A stretch of 64,000 bases of DNA, from positions 1-64,000 of the forward strand of contig NZ_WNKT01000001.1 of assembly GCF_009720725.1 (NCBI RefSeq), written 5' to 3'. Positions 35,435 to 45,115 of the stretch are shown here, in pieces; within the stretch, counting starts at the first letter, position 1, and the number at the start of each line of letters is the position of its first letter. The DNA comes from Allochromatium palmeri (GTDB lineage: Bacteria > Pseudomonadota > Gammaproteobacteria > Chromatiales > Chromatiaceae). Position numbers and translations under genes: made by a program. Below the pieces are notes generated by a model, which made no database searches, was not told the origin of the DNA, and saw only the letters and a program-made list of their open reading frames with translations.

Positions 35435-36655
35435 GTGCAAACTGAGATCCTGCCCGAATTGCGGCGCACCCCCGAAGGCCAGGAGGCCGACGCCATCCTG
35501 CGTGCCTGTGTCCACTGCGGTTTCTGTACCGCGACCTGTCCCACCTATCAGCTGCTCGGCGATGAACTCGACGGACCGCGCGGACGCATCTATCAGATCA
35601 AGCTGGTGCTGGAAGGGCAGGCGCCGACGCGCGTCACCCAAAGTCATCTCGACCGCTGTCTGACCTGCCGTGCCTGTGAGACCACCTGTCCCTCGGGCGT
35701 GCGCTATGCGCGGCTGGTCGACATCGGGCGTCACTATGTCGACGCGCGTGTGGATCGGCCCTGGAGCGAGCGTTGGTTACGCCGGATGTTGATCGCCATC
35801 GTCCCGTATCCACGCCGTTTGGCGCCTCTGATCTGGCTTGGCCGTCGGGTGCGTCCGTGGCTGCCCGACGCACTGCGCGCCAAGGTGCCGGCACCTCAGG
35901 CGGCCGGTCGTCGGCCACAGCCCGCCGGTCGACGTCGGATGCTGGCGCTCGCCGGTTGCGTGCAGTCGGTGGCCACGCCGCGCACCAATGCCGCTGCCGC
36001 GCGTCTGCTGTCACGGCTCGGGATCGATCTGATCGAGGTGCCTGAAGCGGGGTGCTGTGGCGCGGTCGCCTATCATCTCGATGACCGCGAGGCGGGACTT
36101 GCCGCCATGCGGCGGAACATCGATGCCTGGTGGCCCGAGATCGAATCCGGCGCCGAGGCGATCCTGGTCAATGCCAGCGGGTGCGGGGCCATGGTCAAGG
36201 AGTATGGCGAGCGTCTGGCGCATGACCCGAACTATGCCGAGCGGGCGGCGCGGGTCGCGGCCCTGGCGCGTGATCCGGCCGAGGTGCTGGGCGCCGAGGA
36301 TCTGTCAGCCTTGGGTGTGCCGGGCGCTGGGCGGCGCGTGGCCTTTCAGGCGCCGTGCAGCCTTCAGCACGGGCAACAGCTCAAGCAGGTGGTCGAACCC
36401 ATTCTGGACCGGCTCGGCTTCGTCACCACCGTGGTTCCGGAGGCGCACCTCTGCTGCGGATCGGCGGGCACCTATTCGATCACTCAACCGGAACTGGCGG
36501 GCCAACTGCGCGCCAACAAGGTCGCTGCGCTCGAATCAGAGGCGCCTGAGATCATCGCCACGGCCAACATCGGCTGTCAGCTCCACCTGGCCGGCGGGAC
36601 GCAGACGCCCGTCGTGCATTGGCTCGAACTGCTGGATGATCCGGGGACGGTTTGA
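35435..36655 (+). CDS. glcF: Glycolate oxidase iron-sulfur subunit GlcF
   Basis: 406 residues from the GTG at 35435, with GAGAGG about 7 bases upstream; the resulting N-terminus aligns with E. coli GlcF (MQT...). Two ferredoxin-type motifs bind [4Fe-4S] clusters: CVHCGFCTATCPTYQ and CLTCRACETTCPSG. Two CCG domains follow (ALAGCVQS with EAGCCGAVAYH; FQAPCSLQH with HLCCGSAGTYS). It passes electrons from the flavin subunits towards the quinone pool. Confidence 0.93.
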   Translation: MQTEILPELRRTPEGQEADAILRACVHCGFCTATCPTYQLLGDELDGPRGRIYQIKLVLEGQAPTRVTQSHLDRCLTCRACETTCPSGVRYARLVDIGRHYVDARVDRPWSERWLRRMLIAIVPYPRRLAPLIWLGRRVRPWLPDALRAKVPAPQAAGRRPQPAGRRRMLALAGCVQSVATPRTNAAAARLLSRLGIDLIEVPEAGCCGAVAYHLDDREAGLAAMRRNIDAWWPEIESGAEAILVNASGCGAMVKEYGERLAHDPNYAERAARVAALARDPAEVLGAEDLSALGVPGAGRRVAFQAPCSLQHGQQLKQVVEPILDRLGFVTTVVPEAHLCCGSAGTYSITQPELAGQLRANKVAALESEAPEIIATANIGCQLHLAGGTQTPVVHWLELLDDPGTV

Positions 36656-36681
36656 AACGACTGGAGGGGGCGTGCGGGAGT

Positions 36682-36756
36682 TGGCGCTCTCTAGGGGATT
36701 CGAACCCCTGTTACCGGCGTGAGAGGCCAGCGTCCTAACCACTAGACGAAGAGAGC
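36682..36756 (-). tRNA. tRNA-Glu (anticodon CTC)
   Basis: Read on the minus strand, the acceptor arms GCTCTCT and AGAGAGC pair over 7 bp, followed by discriminator G and an encoded CCA (36684-36682). The D arm is in CGTCTAGTGGTTAGGACG; the anticodon stem CTGGC/GCCGG encloses the loop CTCTCAC with anticodon CTC (Glu, codon GAG); the T arm contains GGGGTTCGAATCCCC. 75 bases with CCA, no intron. Confidence 0.96.
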
Positions 36757-36779
36757 GGTACGTCGTGCAAGAATGGCGT

Positions 36780-36807
36780 ATTATACGCGGCTCGCCGCAT
36801 TAGACAA
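36780..36807 (-). promoter_or_regulatory. tRNA-Glu promoter
   Basis: On the minus strand TTGTCT (36807-36802) and a perfect TATAAT (36785-36780) are separated by 16 bases. The predicted start is about 17 bases upstream of the tRNA 5' end. Confidence 0.75.
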
Positions 36808-36853
36808 GCGGCTTTGTTACGATTGATGACAAGGAATATCCACGAAGACATCC

Positions 36854-38197
36854 ATGCAGGATTCCGACCCTCATTCAGCTCCGATTCGTCCCGGCCAGCC
36901 CCATGTGGTGCCACGTCCAGAGCACAACATTTCGCGCGCCAATATCAGTGAGCAGGCGTTACGGGTGCTCTACCGGCTCCGGCAGGAAAACTACCAGGCC
37001 CATCTGGTGGGCGGCGGGGTGCGCGATCTGCTCCTGGGCCATGAACCCAAGGACTTCGACATCGCCACCGACGCCACGCCCGAACAGGTGCGGCAGGTGT
37101 TTCGCAACTGCCGTCTGATCGGACGGCGTTTCCGGCTGGCGCATGTGCATTTCGGGCGCGATATCATCGAGGTTGCGACCTTCCGCGGCGGCGGCTCGGA
37201 CGACGACACAGATACGGATGCCGATCGTCAGGTGCGCAACGGCCTGATTGTGCGCGACAACCTCTATGGCACCATCGAGGAAGACGCGCTGCGGCGTGAC
37301 TTCACCATCAACGCGCTCTACTACGACATCGCTGATTTCGCACTGATCGACTATGCCGGTGGCCTGGAAGACCTGCGCGCCGGACAACTGCGTCTGATCG
37401 GCGATCCGGTGCAGCGCTATCGCGAAGATCCGGTGCGGATGCTGCGCGCGGTGCGTTTCGCCTGCAAGCTCGGTTTCAGCATTGAGCCGGCGACCGAGCA
37501 TCCGCTGTTCGAGCTGGGCCATCTGTTGTGCGACATCCCGGCCTCGCGCCTGTTCGATGAGCTGCTCAAGCTGTTCCATTCCGGCTATGGTCTGGAGGTG
37601 TTCGATAAGCTGCGTCACTACGGGCTTTTCGCGCATCTGTTCCCGGCCACCGAGGCCTGTCTGGCGCACGAGGATCACGACTTTCCGATCACCTTCGTCA
37701 GCCGGGGTCTGGCCAATACCGACAAGCGCCTGGCCGAGGACAAGCCGGTCACGCCGGCCTTTCTCTATGCGGTTCTGCTGTGGGAGCCGGTGCGGCGGCG
37801 CTGGGAGGAGCTGGTCGCGCATGGCATGGCGTCCATCGAGGCGATCCTGTCGGCCTCTTCCGAGGTCTGCGTCGAGCAGCAGCCGCTGGTGGCCATTCCC
37901 AAGCGCTTCTCGCTGCCGATGCGCGAGATCTGGGCCTTGCAGCCGCGTCTGGAGCAACGCGACGGCAAGCGGCCCTATCGACTCATCACCCATCCGCGTT
38001 TCCGCGCGGCCTATGATTTCCTGGTGTTGCGCGCTGAGGCTGGTGAGGCGGATGCCGAGCTGGCCGACTGGTGGACGCGCTTTCAGGACGCCAGCAGCCA
38101 GGAACGCGCCCGCATGACCGAGCCGGGCGTGCGTCGTAAACGGCGTCCGCGCCGTCGGCGCAAGCCGTCCGGTTCGAGCGGTGAACCCGCGAGCTGA
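36854..38197 (+). CDS. pcnB: Poly(A) polymerase I
   Basis: 447 residues. The class II nucleotidyltransferase motifs are present: LVGGGVRDLLLGHEPKDFDIATDATPEQ (in two parts, with the catalytic DFD), RRFRLAHVHFGRDIIEVATFR and RRDFTINALYYD. The C-terminal tail is strongly basic (RRKRRPRRRRKPSG), as in PcnB rather than CCA-adding enzyme, which lacks it. It adds 3' poly(A) tails that mark RNA for decay. It precedes panB-panC as in other gammaproteobacteria, but folK, which usually lies between, is missing. Confidence 0.92.
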   Translation: MQDSDPHSAPIRPGQPHVVPRPEHNISRANISEQALRVLYRLRQENYQAHLVGGGVRDLLLGHEPKDFDIATDATPEQVRQVFRNCRLIGRRFRLAHVHFGRDIIEVATFRGGGSDDDTDTDADRQVRNGLIVRDNLYGTIEEDALRRDFTINALYYDIADFALIDYAGGLEDLRAGQLRLIGDPVQRYREDPVRMLRAVRFACKLGFSIEPATEHPLFELGHLLCDIPASRLFDELLKLFHSGYGLEVFDKLRHYGLFAHLFPATEACLAHEDHDFPITFVSRGLANTDKRLAEDKPVTPAFLYAVLLWEPVRRRWEELVAHGMASIEAILSASSEVCVEQQPLVAIPKRFSLPMREIWALQPRLEQRDGKRPYRLITHPRFRAAYDFLVLRAEAGEADAELADWWTRFQDASSQERARMTEPGVRRKRRPRRRRKPSGSSGEPAS

Positions 38198-38230
38198 CGC
38201 GATCAATCCCTAGTCATTCCGGAGCCGACG

Positions 38231-39034
38231 ATGTCTGTTGCGCCTGTTTCCGTCGCCACGCTGGCCGCTATGAAGGCGCGCGGCGAGCGGATCGTCAGTC
38301 TGACCTGTTACGACGCCTGTTTCGCGCGTCTGCTCGACCGCGCGGGCGTCGATCTGCTGCTGGTCGGCGATTCATTGGGGATGGTGTTGCAGGGACACGC
38401 AACCACGGTACCGGTGACGGTCGAGCAGATGGTCTATCACGGCGCCGCGGTCGCGCGCGGGCGCGAGCGGGCGCTGCTGATGGTCGATCTGCCGTTCATG
38501 GCGGCGGCCACACCCGAGCGCGCACTCGACAATGCCGCGCAGCTCATGCAGGAGGGCGGTGCCCAGGTCGTCAAGCTGGAGGGTGGTGAATGGCTGGCAG
38601 AGACCGTGCGCCGTCTGTCTGAGCAGGGCGTGCCGGTCTGCGCCCATCTGGGACTGCTGCCGCAGTCGGTCAATCGGCTCGGGGGCTATCGATTCCAGGG
38701 TCGCGACGAGACCTCGGCTGAACGCATCCGGCGCGAGGCGCGGATCCTGGAAGAGGCGGGCGCCAGTCTACTGGTGCTCGAATGCGTACCGGCGGCACTC
38801 GCTGGCGAGATCAGTCAGTCCCTCAGCATCCCGGTGATCGGCATCGGCGCTGGGGCCGGTTGCGATGGTCAGGTGCTGGTGCTGCACGACATGCTCGGAC
38901 TCAATCCGGGCCGTCCGCCGAGCTTCAGCCGCGACTTCATGCAGGGACACAGCTCGATCGGCGAGGCGGTGGCGGCCTATGTGGCCGCCGTGCGCGACGG
39001 ACGCTTTCCGGCCGCCGCTGAGACGCCTTATTGA
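38231..39034 (+). CDS. panB: 3-methyl-2-oxobutanoate hydroxymethyltransferase PanB
   Basis: 267 residues; GGAG lies 7 bases upstream of the ATG. Signatures include [39 protein letters not shown] and the metal/substrate residues in [20 protein letters not shown]. It adds a hydroxymethyl group from methylene-THF to 2-ketoisovalerate, the first committed pantothenate step. It lies 33 bases after pcnB and 24 before panC. Confidence 0.96.
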   Translation: MSVAPVSVATLAAMKARGERIVSLTCYDACFARLLDRAGVDLLLVGDSLGMVLQGHATTVPVTVEQMVYHGAAVARGRERALLMVDLPFMAAATPERALDNAAQLMQEGGAQVVKLEGGEWLAETVRRLSEQGVPVCAHLGLLPQSVNRLGGYRFQGRDETSAERIRREARILEEAGASLLVLECVPAALAGEISQSLSIPVIGIGAGAGCDGQVLVLHDMLGLNPGRPPSFSRDFMQGHSSIGEAVAAYVAAVRDGRFPAAAETPY

Positions 39035-39058
39035 ACCCGTGCCGGAGAGATCGAGACC

Positions 39059-39937
39059 ATGCTGAGTACAGCGCAACATTCAACGCACCTGATGCAAGTC
39101 GAGCACATCGCCGAACTGCGCGAGCGCGTGCAGGCCTGGCGCGCGGCCGGCGAGCGCATCGCGTTCGTGCCGACCATGGGCAATCTCCATGCCGGACATC
39201 TGAGCCTGGTCCGCGCAGGGCGTACCCAGGCTGATCGGGTGGTGGCGAGTATCTTCGTCAACCCGCTGCAATTCGGGGCCAATGAGGATCTGGACGCCTA
39301 TCCGCGCACGCTCGACGCCGACCGGCGCCAGCTCAGCGAGACCGGCTGTGACCTGCTGTTCCTCCCCAGCGTGCGCGAAGTCTATCCGCGCGGTCAGGAC
39401 ACCCAGACGCGCGTCGAGGTGCCGGGGATCTCGGACATCCTCTGCGGGGCGAGTCGGCCCGGACACTTCGTCGGCGTGGCGACCGTGGTCTGCAAGCTAC
39501 TCAACATGGTCCAGCCTGATGTCGCGCTCTTCGGTGAGAAGGACTTTCAGCAACTGCTTGTGATCCGGCGGCTGGTCGAGGATCTGGCCATGCCGGTCGA
39601 GATCATCGGCGTGCCGATCGCGCGCGAGTCCGATGGCTTGGCGATGAGTTCGCGCAACGGCTATCTGACGCCCGAGGAACGCGCACTGGCGCCGGCGCTG
39701 TATCAGGCGCTGAAGGCGACGGACGAGGCGCTGCGCGCTGGCGAGCCGATCGCGCGGGCCGAGCGCGCGGGGCTGGACGCACTGGACGCGGCCGGACTGC
39801 GCCCTGATTATCTGAGCGTGCGCCGCACTGAGGATCTGGATCCGGCCGGTTCCGAGGATCGGGCGCTGGTCATTCTAGCGGCGGCCTATCTAGGGCGGAC
39901 GCGGTTGATCGACAATCGGCGCGTGGCTCTGGAGTGA
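39059..39937 (+). CDS. panC: Pantothenate synthetase PanC
   Basis: 292 residues from the ATG at 39059, which has GGAGAG upstream; an in-frame ATG at 39092 would give a start closer to E. coli PanC. The HIGH-type motif [15 protein letters not shown], the segment [37 protein letters not shown] and the KMSKS-like [13 protein letters not shown] are all present. It joins pantoate and beta-alanine with ATP. PanD, which supplies beta-alanine, is encoded 149 bases downstream. Confidence 0.96.
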   Translation: MLSTAQHSTHLMQVEHIAELRERVQAWRAAGERIAFVPTMGNLHAGHLSLVRAGRTQADRVVASIFVNPLQFGANEDLDAYPRTLDADRRQLSETGCDLLFLPSVREVYPRGQDTQTRVEVPGISDILCGASRPGHFVGVATVVCKLLNMVQPDVALFGEKDFQQLLVIRRLVEDLAMPVEIIGVPIARESDGLAMSSRNGYLTPEERALAPALYQALKATDEALRAGEPIARAERAGLDALDAAGLRPDYLSVRRTEDLDPAGSEDRALVILAAAYLGRTRLIDNRRVALE

Positions 39938-39975
39938 CGTTCCTCTCCCGCCAGTAGAGCGGTCATTGATCGATG

Positions 39976-39992
39976 TTGCTGCATTGCAGCAA
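39976..39992. promoter_or_regulatory. Palindrome upstream of panD, PhaR-site-like
   Basis: TTGCTGC-ATT-GCAGCAA is a perfect 7-bp-arm inverted repeat. Its core CTGC-N3-GCAG matches the target reported for the PHB regulator PhaR of Paracoccus (CTGC-N3/4-GCAG). A -10-like TACAAT lies at 40022-40027. The link to PhaR is by motif only. Confidence 0.4.
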
Positions 39993-40086
39993 AGCCTGCT
40001 GTAGACTTACGCGAACTGAAATACAATAGTCTTCATCGACGTTTTTGAAGACCGGGGCCGAGCGGCCATTGAGAGGATCGAGTCAA

Positions 40087-40467
40087 ATGCATCTGACCTT
40101 GCTGAAGTGCAAGCTCCATCGCGCCTGTGTGACGCATTCGGAAGTGGATTACGAGGGTTCCTGCGCCATCGACGAGGAACTGCTGGATTTGGCCGGCATC
40201 CGTGAATACGAGCAGATCCAGATCTACAACGTCACCAACGGCGAGCGCTTTACCACCTATGCCATCCGTGCCGAGGCCGGCTCGCGCGTGATCTCGGTCA
40301 ATGGCGCGGCGGCCCACAAGGCGGCGCCCGGCGACTGCATCATCATCTGCGCCTATGCCGCCATGACCGAGGCCGAGGCCGACGTCTTCAAGCCGAGCCT
40401 CGTCTATCTCAACGAGCACAATCGCGTCATCCGTACCGGAGACGCCATCCCCGCCCAGGCGGCTTGA
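40087..40467 (+). CDS. panD: Aspartate 1-decarboxylase PanD
   Basis: 126 residues from the ATG at 40087. The proenzyme self-cleaves between Gly24 and Ser25 (YEGSCAID) to form the pyruvoyl group; that site and [16 protein letters not shown] are exactly in place, as is the [12 protein letters not shown] segment. It makes beta-alanine for pantothenate. It is separated from panC by a 149-base gap holding its own promoter-like and palindromic sequences, so it may be regulated independently. It converges with glgA. Confidence 0.95.
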   Translation: MHLTLLKCKLHRACVTHSEVDYEGSCAIDEELLDLAGIREYEQIQIYNVTNGERFTTYAIRAEAGSRVISVNGAAAHKAAPGDCIIICAYAAMTEAEADVFKPSLVYLNEHNRVIRTGDAIPAQAA

Positions 40468-40474
40468 GTCCCCG

Positions 40475-42010
40475 TCACGCCGAGCGCGCCTGCTCCTGCT
40501 GCATCCGATCCGTGATCGCGTCGTTGTAGAGTTCGATGTAGCGCTGGGCGCTGGCCTCCCAACTGAAGTCCTGCGACATGCCGGTGACGGCCAGTCGGCG
40601 CCAGCCGGCGGGGTCGTCGCGGTAGAGTTGCAGCGCCCGACGGACGGCACCGAGCAGGGCGGCCGGTGTCGGCTCGTCGAAGATGAAGCCGGTCGCTGTG
40701 CCCTGAGCCAGATGCTCGGGTGTTGCCGCAACCACCGTATCCACCAGACCGCCCGTGCGATGCACGATCGGCGGCGTTCCGTACCTGAGACTGTAGATCT
40801 GGTTCAGGCCGCACGGCTCGAAACGCGAGGGCATGAGGAAGGCGTCACAGCCGGCCTCGATGCGATGGGCGCGCGTCTCGTCGTAACCGATGAAGACGCC
40901 GATCTGACGCGGGTTGGTCGCGGCCAGATCCAGCAGAGCCTGTTCGCAGCGACGCTCGCCGGAGGCCAGGATCATGACCTGCACCCGTGGATCCTGGAGT
41001 AGCTCAGGCAGGATCGCCTGGATCAGATCCACGCCCTTCTGTTCGACCAGGCGCCCGACATAGCCGAGCACGAAGCTGTCCTCGCTGCGCGGCAGACCCA
41101 GCTCGCGCTGCACGTCGAGTTTGTTCTCGCTCTTGAGTCCGAAGCGTTCGGCGTCATAGTTCTGGAGGATGAGCGGATCGCCGGCCGGATTCCAGACCTG
41201 ATAGTCGATGCCGTTGAGGATGCCGCTGAAACGGTTGCCGATCTGGCGCAGCAGTCCGTCGAGTCCGCAGCCGAAGCGCGCCGTGCGCACCTCTTCGGCA
41301 TAGGTGGGACTGACGGTGTTGATGCGTTCCGAGAACACGATGCCGCCCTTGATAAAGGACAGACGCTGGTGGAATTCCAGTCCCGCCAGATTCCAGAGCG
41401 CGGGCGGCAGTTCCAGCCGATCGAAGGTCGCGCGGTCGAAGAGTCCCTGATAGGCGAGATTATGAATCGTGAAGACGCGCGCCGGCGACCAGGGGGCCTC
41501 TTGCAACAGCGTCGGCGCCAGTCCGGTCTGCCAGTCGTTGCCGTGGAAGACGTCCGGACGCCAGCCGACCGCCGGCAGACCCTGTGACATCAGCGCCAGC
41601 ACGCGACAGAACAGCATGAAGCGGTCAGGATTGTCGCCCCAGTCACGCCCGGTCGGATCGCAATAGGGATTGCCTTCGCGCGCGAAATAATCGGGTGCGT
41701 CGACCAGATAGACCGGCAGGTCGTGATCGGGATGGCGGCCCTCGACCAGCCGGATGGCGCTCCGGTAGCCTGGGATGCGGATCTCGCCGAGCGGCTTGGG
41801 TTCGCGCACCTGGCGCATGGCCAGCGGATAGCCCGGAATGACGAGTCGTGCGTCATGTCCAAGCTGGCGCAGGGCGGCCGGCAGACTGGCGGCGACATCC
41901 GCCAGCCCGCCGGTTTTGATCAATGGATGCGCCTCGCTGCTGGCGACGAGGATACGCAGACGATCCGGCTCGAACGCCGGGAAGGCAAAGGGGCTGAGTG
42001 ACGACTCCAT
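40475..42010 (-). CDS. glgA: Glycogen synthase (GT5)
   Basis: 511 residues. The ADP-glucose-binding KTGGL is at residues 32-36 in [19 protein letters not shown]. The C-terminal GT-B domain shows [15 protein letters not shown], the EX7E-type region [20 protein letters not shown] and [10 protein letters not shown]. It extends alpha-1,4-glucan from ADP-glucose. It is divergent from zwf; with the downstream phosphohexomutase this forms a small central carbon/glycogen group. Confidence 0.94.
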   Translation of the reverse strand: MESSLSPFAFPAFEPDRLRILVASSEAHPLIKTGGLADVAASLPAALRQLGHDARLVIPGYPLAMRQVREPKPLGEIRIPGYRSAIRLVEGRHPDHDLPVYLVDAPDYFAREGNPYCDPTGRDWGDNPDRFMLFCRVLALMSQGLPAVGWRPDVFHGNDWQTGLAPTLLQEAPWSPARVFTIHNLAYQGLFDRATFDRLELPPALWNLAGLEFHQRLSFIKGGIVFSERINTVSPTYAEEVRTARFGCGLDGLLRQIGNRFSGILNGIDYQVWNPAGDPLILQNYDAERFGLKSENKLDVQRELGLPRSEDSFVLGYVGRLVEQKGVDLIQAILPELLQDPRVQVMILASGERRCEQALLDLAATNPRQIGVFIGYDETRAHRIEAGCDAFLMPSRFEPCGLNQIYSLRYGTPPIVHRTGGLVDTVVAATPEHLAQGTATGFIFDEPTPAALLGAVRRALQLYRDDPAGWRRLAVTGMSQDFSWEASAQRYIELYNDAITDRMQQEQARSA

Positions 42011-42070
42011 GCGGTGTGTTTCGTTCTGGCGCGTTGGCTCGGGCAGCCGTGGTTAAAGGGAGGAGATCCC

Positions 42071-42124
42071 ATGCAAGACATCACGTTAGCACAGTTGATC
42101 CGGATCGAGGTAACCGTCCGATGA
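42071..42124 (+). CDS. 17-codon upstream ORF overlapping the zwf start
   Basis: ATG at 42071, with GGAGGAG a few bases upstream, encodes [17 protein letters not shown] and stops with TGA at 42122-42124, overlapping the zwf ATG at 42121 by the classic ATGA. Its ribosome binding site is better than that of zwf itself. I infer a leader peptide or translational-coupling ORF that sets zwf expression. There is no evidence the peptide itself has a function. Confidence 0.5.
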   Translation: MQDITLAQLIRIEVTVR

Positions 42125-43590
42125 TGGAATCCTGCACACTGCTGATCTTTGGGGCCACGGGCAACCTGGCAGCCTATAAACTCCTGCCCGCGCTCTATCA
42201 CATCGAGGCCGCCGGGCGGCTGTCCGCCGAGAGCCGCGTGGTCGGCTTTGGGCGGCGCGACTGGTCGGACGAGGACTGGCGCGAACAGGTGGCCGAGATC
42301 CTGAACGCGCGTCTGGCCGGCCGTATCGAGGCCGAGGTGTTGCGCCGTCTGCTCGGACGGCTGTACTTCGTCAGCGGCGATCTGGAGCGCCCCGAGGACT
42401 TTGCCTCCCTGGCCGCGCGCTTGCGGGGCGAGGAGGGCTTTCCGGCCAACCGGCTCACCTATCTGGCCGTGGCGCCGCGTTATTACGCGACCATTGTCGA
42501 GTCGCTGGCAGCGCATGATCTGCATCTGGAAGACGACGGCTGGTCGCGGCTGGTGGTCGAAAAGCCGTTCGGCTTCGATCTGGAGAGCGCCAATATCCTG
42601 GATCGTCAACTGCGCCGGCGCTTCGGTGAGTGTCAGATCTATCGCATCGATCACTATCTGGGCAAGAGCACGGTACAGAACATCCTGGTGTTCCGCTTCG
42701 CCAATCTGATGCTCGAACCTCTGTGGAACCGCAATTACATCGACCATGTGCAGATCACCCATGCCGAGTCGCGCGGGATCGAGGACCGGGCTGGCTTTTA
42801 CGATGGGGTTGGAGCCATGCGCGACATGATCCAGAGTCATCTGTTGCAGATGCTGGCGCTGGTGGCCATGGAGCCGCCGCCCAATCTGGACGCCGAGGCG
42901 TTGCGCGACGAGAAGGTCAAGGTGCTGCGCTCGATCCGGCCCATTCCGCGCGAGGCCGTCCATGCGCAGGCATTTCGCGCCCAGTATGGCGCGGGGCGTC
43001 TGGGTGAGCAGAAGCTCGCCGGTTATCTCGACGAGTCGGGGGTCAGACACAACAGCACCACTGAGACCTATGCGGCGCTCAAGCTTTACATCGACAACTG
43101 GCGCTGGCGCAACGTGCCCTTTTATCTGCGCACCGGCAAGCGGCTGGCCCACACCAATTCGCTGATCGCCATTCGTTTCAAGCATCCGCCGCAGCAGTTG
43201 TTCCAGTCGACGGCGATCGAACGGCTCGAACCCAATTGGTTGCTGCTCAACATCCAGCCCAATGAGTGCATGCGGATCGAGATTCAGGTCAAGCAGCCGG
43301 GTCTGGAGATGCGCACCCAGACCGAGCGGATGGATGCCAGCAGTTGCGTGCTGCCGCCCGAGCACATCGATGCTTATGAGGCGCTGATTCTGGATGTGAT
43401 CGAGGGCGACCACACCCATTTTTTACGCTATGACGAGGTCGACTGGGCGTGGCGTGTGGTCGATCCGGTGCTGAAGCTGTGGGCGACCGAGCGCGACTTC
43501 ATCCACACCTATCCGGCTGGCTCCTGGGGGCCGGTCGAGGCCAATCGGCTGTTTGATCGCGAAGATCAGGATTGGCGCAATGGGTTGTGA
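42121..43590 (+). CDS. zwf: Glucose-6-phosphate 1-dehydrogenase
   Basis: 489 residues from the ATG at 42121 (a second ATG follows immediately). The nucleotide-binding motif is [17 protein letters not shown] (GxxGxLA type), [13 protein letters not shown] precedes the active-site motif [13 protein letters not shown], and [10 protein letters not shown] follows. It oxidises glucose-6-phosphate to 6-phosphogluconolactone with NADP, feeding the oxidative pentose phosphate pathway. The upstream ORF overlaps its start; a GAGGTAA lies about 10 bases upstream. Confidence 0.94.
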   Translation: MMESCTLLIFGATGNLAAYKLLPALYHIEAAGRLSAESRVVGFGRRDWSDEDWREQVAEILNARLAGRIEAEVLRRLLGRLYFVSGDLERPEDFASLAARLRGEEGFPANRLTYLAVAPRYYATIVESLAAHDLHLEDDGWSRLVVEKPFGFDLESANILDRQLRRRFGECQIYRIDHYLGKSTVQNILVFRFANLMLEPLWNRNYIDHVQITHAESRGIEDRAGFYDGVGAMRDMIQSHLLQMLALVAMEPPPNLDAEALRDEKVKVLRSIRPIPREAVHAQAFRAQYGAGRLGEQKLAGYLDESGVRHNSTTETYAALKLYIDNWRWRNVPFYLRTGKRLAHTNSLIAIRFKHPPQQLFQSTAIERLEPNWLLLNIQPNECMRIEIQVKQPGLEMRTQTERMDASSCVLPPEHIDAYEALILDVIEGDHTHFLRYDEVDWAWRVVDPVLKLWATERDFIHTYPAGSWGPVEANRLFDREDQDWRNGL

Positions 43591-43603
43591 ACGCCGCCGA
43601 TGC

Positions 43604-45088
43604 TCACGCGGGACGCAACAGCTCCAATGCAATCTGCGTCATGACCTCGGCGCGCTCGGGGCTGTCAGCCTCGGCATAGGCGCGCAGTTCGGGCGCATTG
43701 CCGGAGGGGCGCAGATGCAGGATGTCACCGCTCTCGAACGTGATTCGCAAGCCATCGGTGTCGTCGAGTGTGACGACCGAGCCGAAGGCTTCACCGAATT
43801 CGGCCTCGATGGCGACCTTATCGGCGTTCGCGTTCCCCGTATGCAGTGCGGCAAGCCGCGCCCGGCTGAGCTCGGTCGGGACGTTTTTGAGCCGATCGCT
43901 ATGCGTGAAGCGTGGCGGCAGATCGGCGGCCAGGGTTGAGACCGGCTGACCGCGCTCGACTGAAGCGAGCAAAATGGCTACAGCCACCACCACGGCATCG
44001 CGCGTCGGCAGGGCCGGTAGCACACGGCCATTGCTGTTCACCAAATCGGTGGCCAGCAAAAAACCGCCATTGGCCTCATAGCCGGCGACCGACTCCAGAC
44101 CGTCGTCCATCAGACGCTGCATCCCCTCGATGACAAAGGGCGAGCCGATACGGGTGCGTTGCACCTGCTTGAAGGCGCCGCAGCGCTCCACGACCGTATT
44201 GCTGCTGACCGGTGTGACCAGGGCTTCGATCCCGAGCTGGCGCGCACAGAGCACCCCGGCCACGTCGCCGCGCAGCCACTGTCCATGCTCATCGGCGATC
44301 AGCGGACGGTCGCCGTCGCCATCGGCCGAGACCAGCGCCTCGAAGCGCCCGCTCGCCGCCCACTCGCGCGCCAGTGCCTGATCCTCGGGGCGCACCGCTT
44401 CGGTGTCGACCGGGACGAAGACCTCGGAGCGGCCAAGCGGCGTCACCTCAGCCCCCAGTCCACCGAGCACGGCGATGAAGGGTTCGCGCGCGACGCTGGA
44501 ATGCTCGTAGACCCCGACCCGCAGCCCCTTGAGACAGCCGCGCGGGAAGAAGTCCAGATAGCGCTCGATATAGAGTTGCAGGGCCTCGGGCTGGAGGTCC
44601 GGCAGGGCATCGGACTGACCGGCGATGAAGGCGCCATCCGCATCGAAGAGTCCCTCGGGCCGCGCGATCGTCTGGGCGCGGATGCCCGCTTCATCAGGCT
44701 TGAGGATTTCGCCGTTGGGCAGGTTGAACTTGATGCCGTTGCGATCGTCCGGGATATGGCTGCCGGTGACCATAAGGGTTGGAATCGACAGTCCGAAACC
44801 ATAGGCCGCCACTGCCGGACTGGGGATGTAACCCAAGTTGATCGGTTTGCCGCCCTTGTCGCGCACAGCGCGCGCGCAGGCGATCATGAGGCGTGGCGTG
44901 CTCGGGCGCAGATCGCCGCCGAGGCCGACATCCGAGCCGGGCGCCCAGTCCCCGATCTGCTCCAGATAGCTCAGAAAACCAAGCGTATAGGCATAGCAGA
45001 CCCAATCGGTCATCTGCTCGGCCAGACCGCGCGCGCCACTGGTGCCGAAACCGACACCGCTCTCGGCCATCAAGTCGCCAATCTGCAT
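43604..45088 (-). CDS. Phosphohexomutase (phosphomannomutase/phosphoglucomutase family)
   Basis: 494 residues of the alpha-D-phosphohexomutase family with all four loops, some divergent: FGTSGARGL, active-site Ser in VTGSHIPDDRNG (usually TASHNP), metal-binding SADGDGDRP, sugar-binding YEANGGFLLA (usually GEESGH) and phosphate-binding RPSGNAPELRAY (usually RxSGTEP). The substrate (glucose-, mannose- or glucosamine-phosphate) cannot be read from the sequence. It converges with zwf. Confidence 0.82.
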   Translation of the reverse strand: MQIGDLMAESGVGFGTSGARGLAEQMTDWVCYAYTLGFLSYLEQIGDWAPGSDVGLGGDLRPSTPRLMIACARAVRDKGGKPINLGYIPSPAVAAYGFGLSIPTLMVTGSHIPDDRNGIKFNLPNGEILKPDEAGIRAQTIARPEGLFDADGAFIAGQSDALPDLQPEALQLYIERYLDFFPRGCLKGLRVGVYEHSSVAREPFIAVLGGLGAEVTPLGRSEVFVPVDTEAVRPEDQALAREWAASGRFEALVSADGDGDRPLIADEHGQWLRGDVAGVLCARQLGIEALVTPVSSNTVVERCGAFKQVQRTRIGSPFVIEGMQRLMDDGLESVAGYEANGGFLLATDLVNSNGRVLPALPTRDAVVVAVAILLASVERGQPVSTLAADLPPRFTHSDRLKNVPTELSRARLAALHTGNANADKVAIEAEFGEAFGSVVTLDDTDGLRITFESGDILHLRPSGNAPELRAYAEADSPERAEVMTQIALELLRPA

Positions 45089-45115
45089 CCTTCAATCCTC
45101 TCGTTTCATGTGCGA

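Noticed and set aside
41920-43419. 499-codon open frame opposite zwf
   Set aside because: Shadow of glucose-6-phosphate dehydrogenase; no conserved motif and no ribosome binding site.
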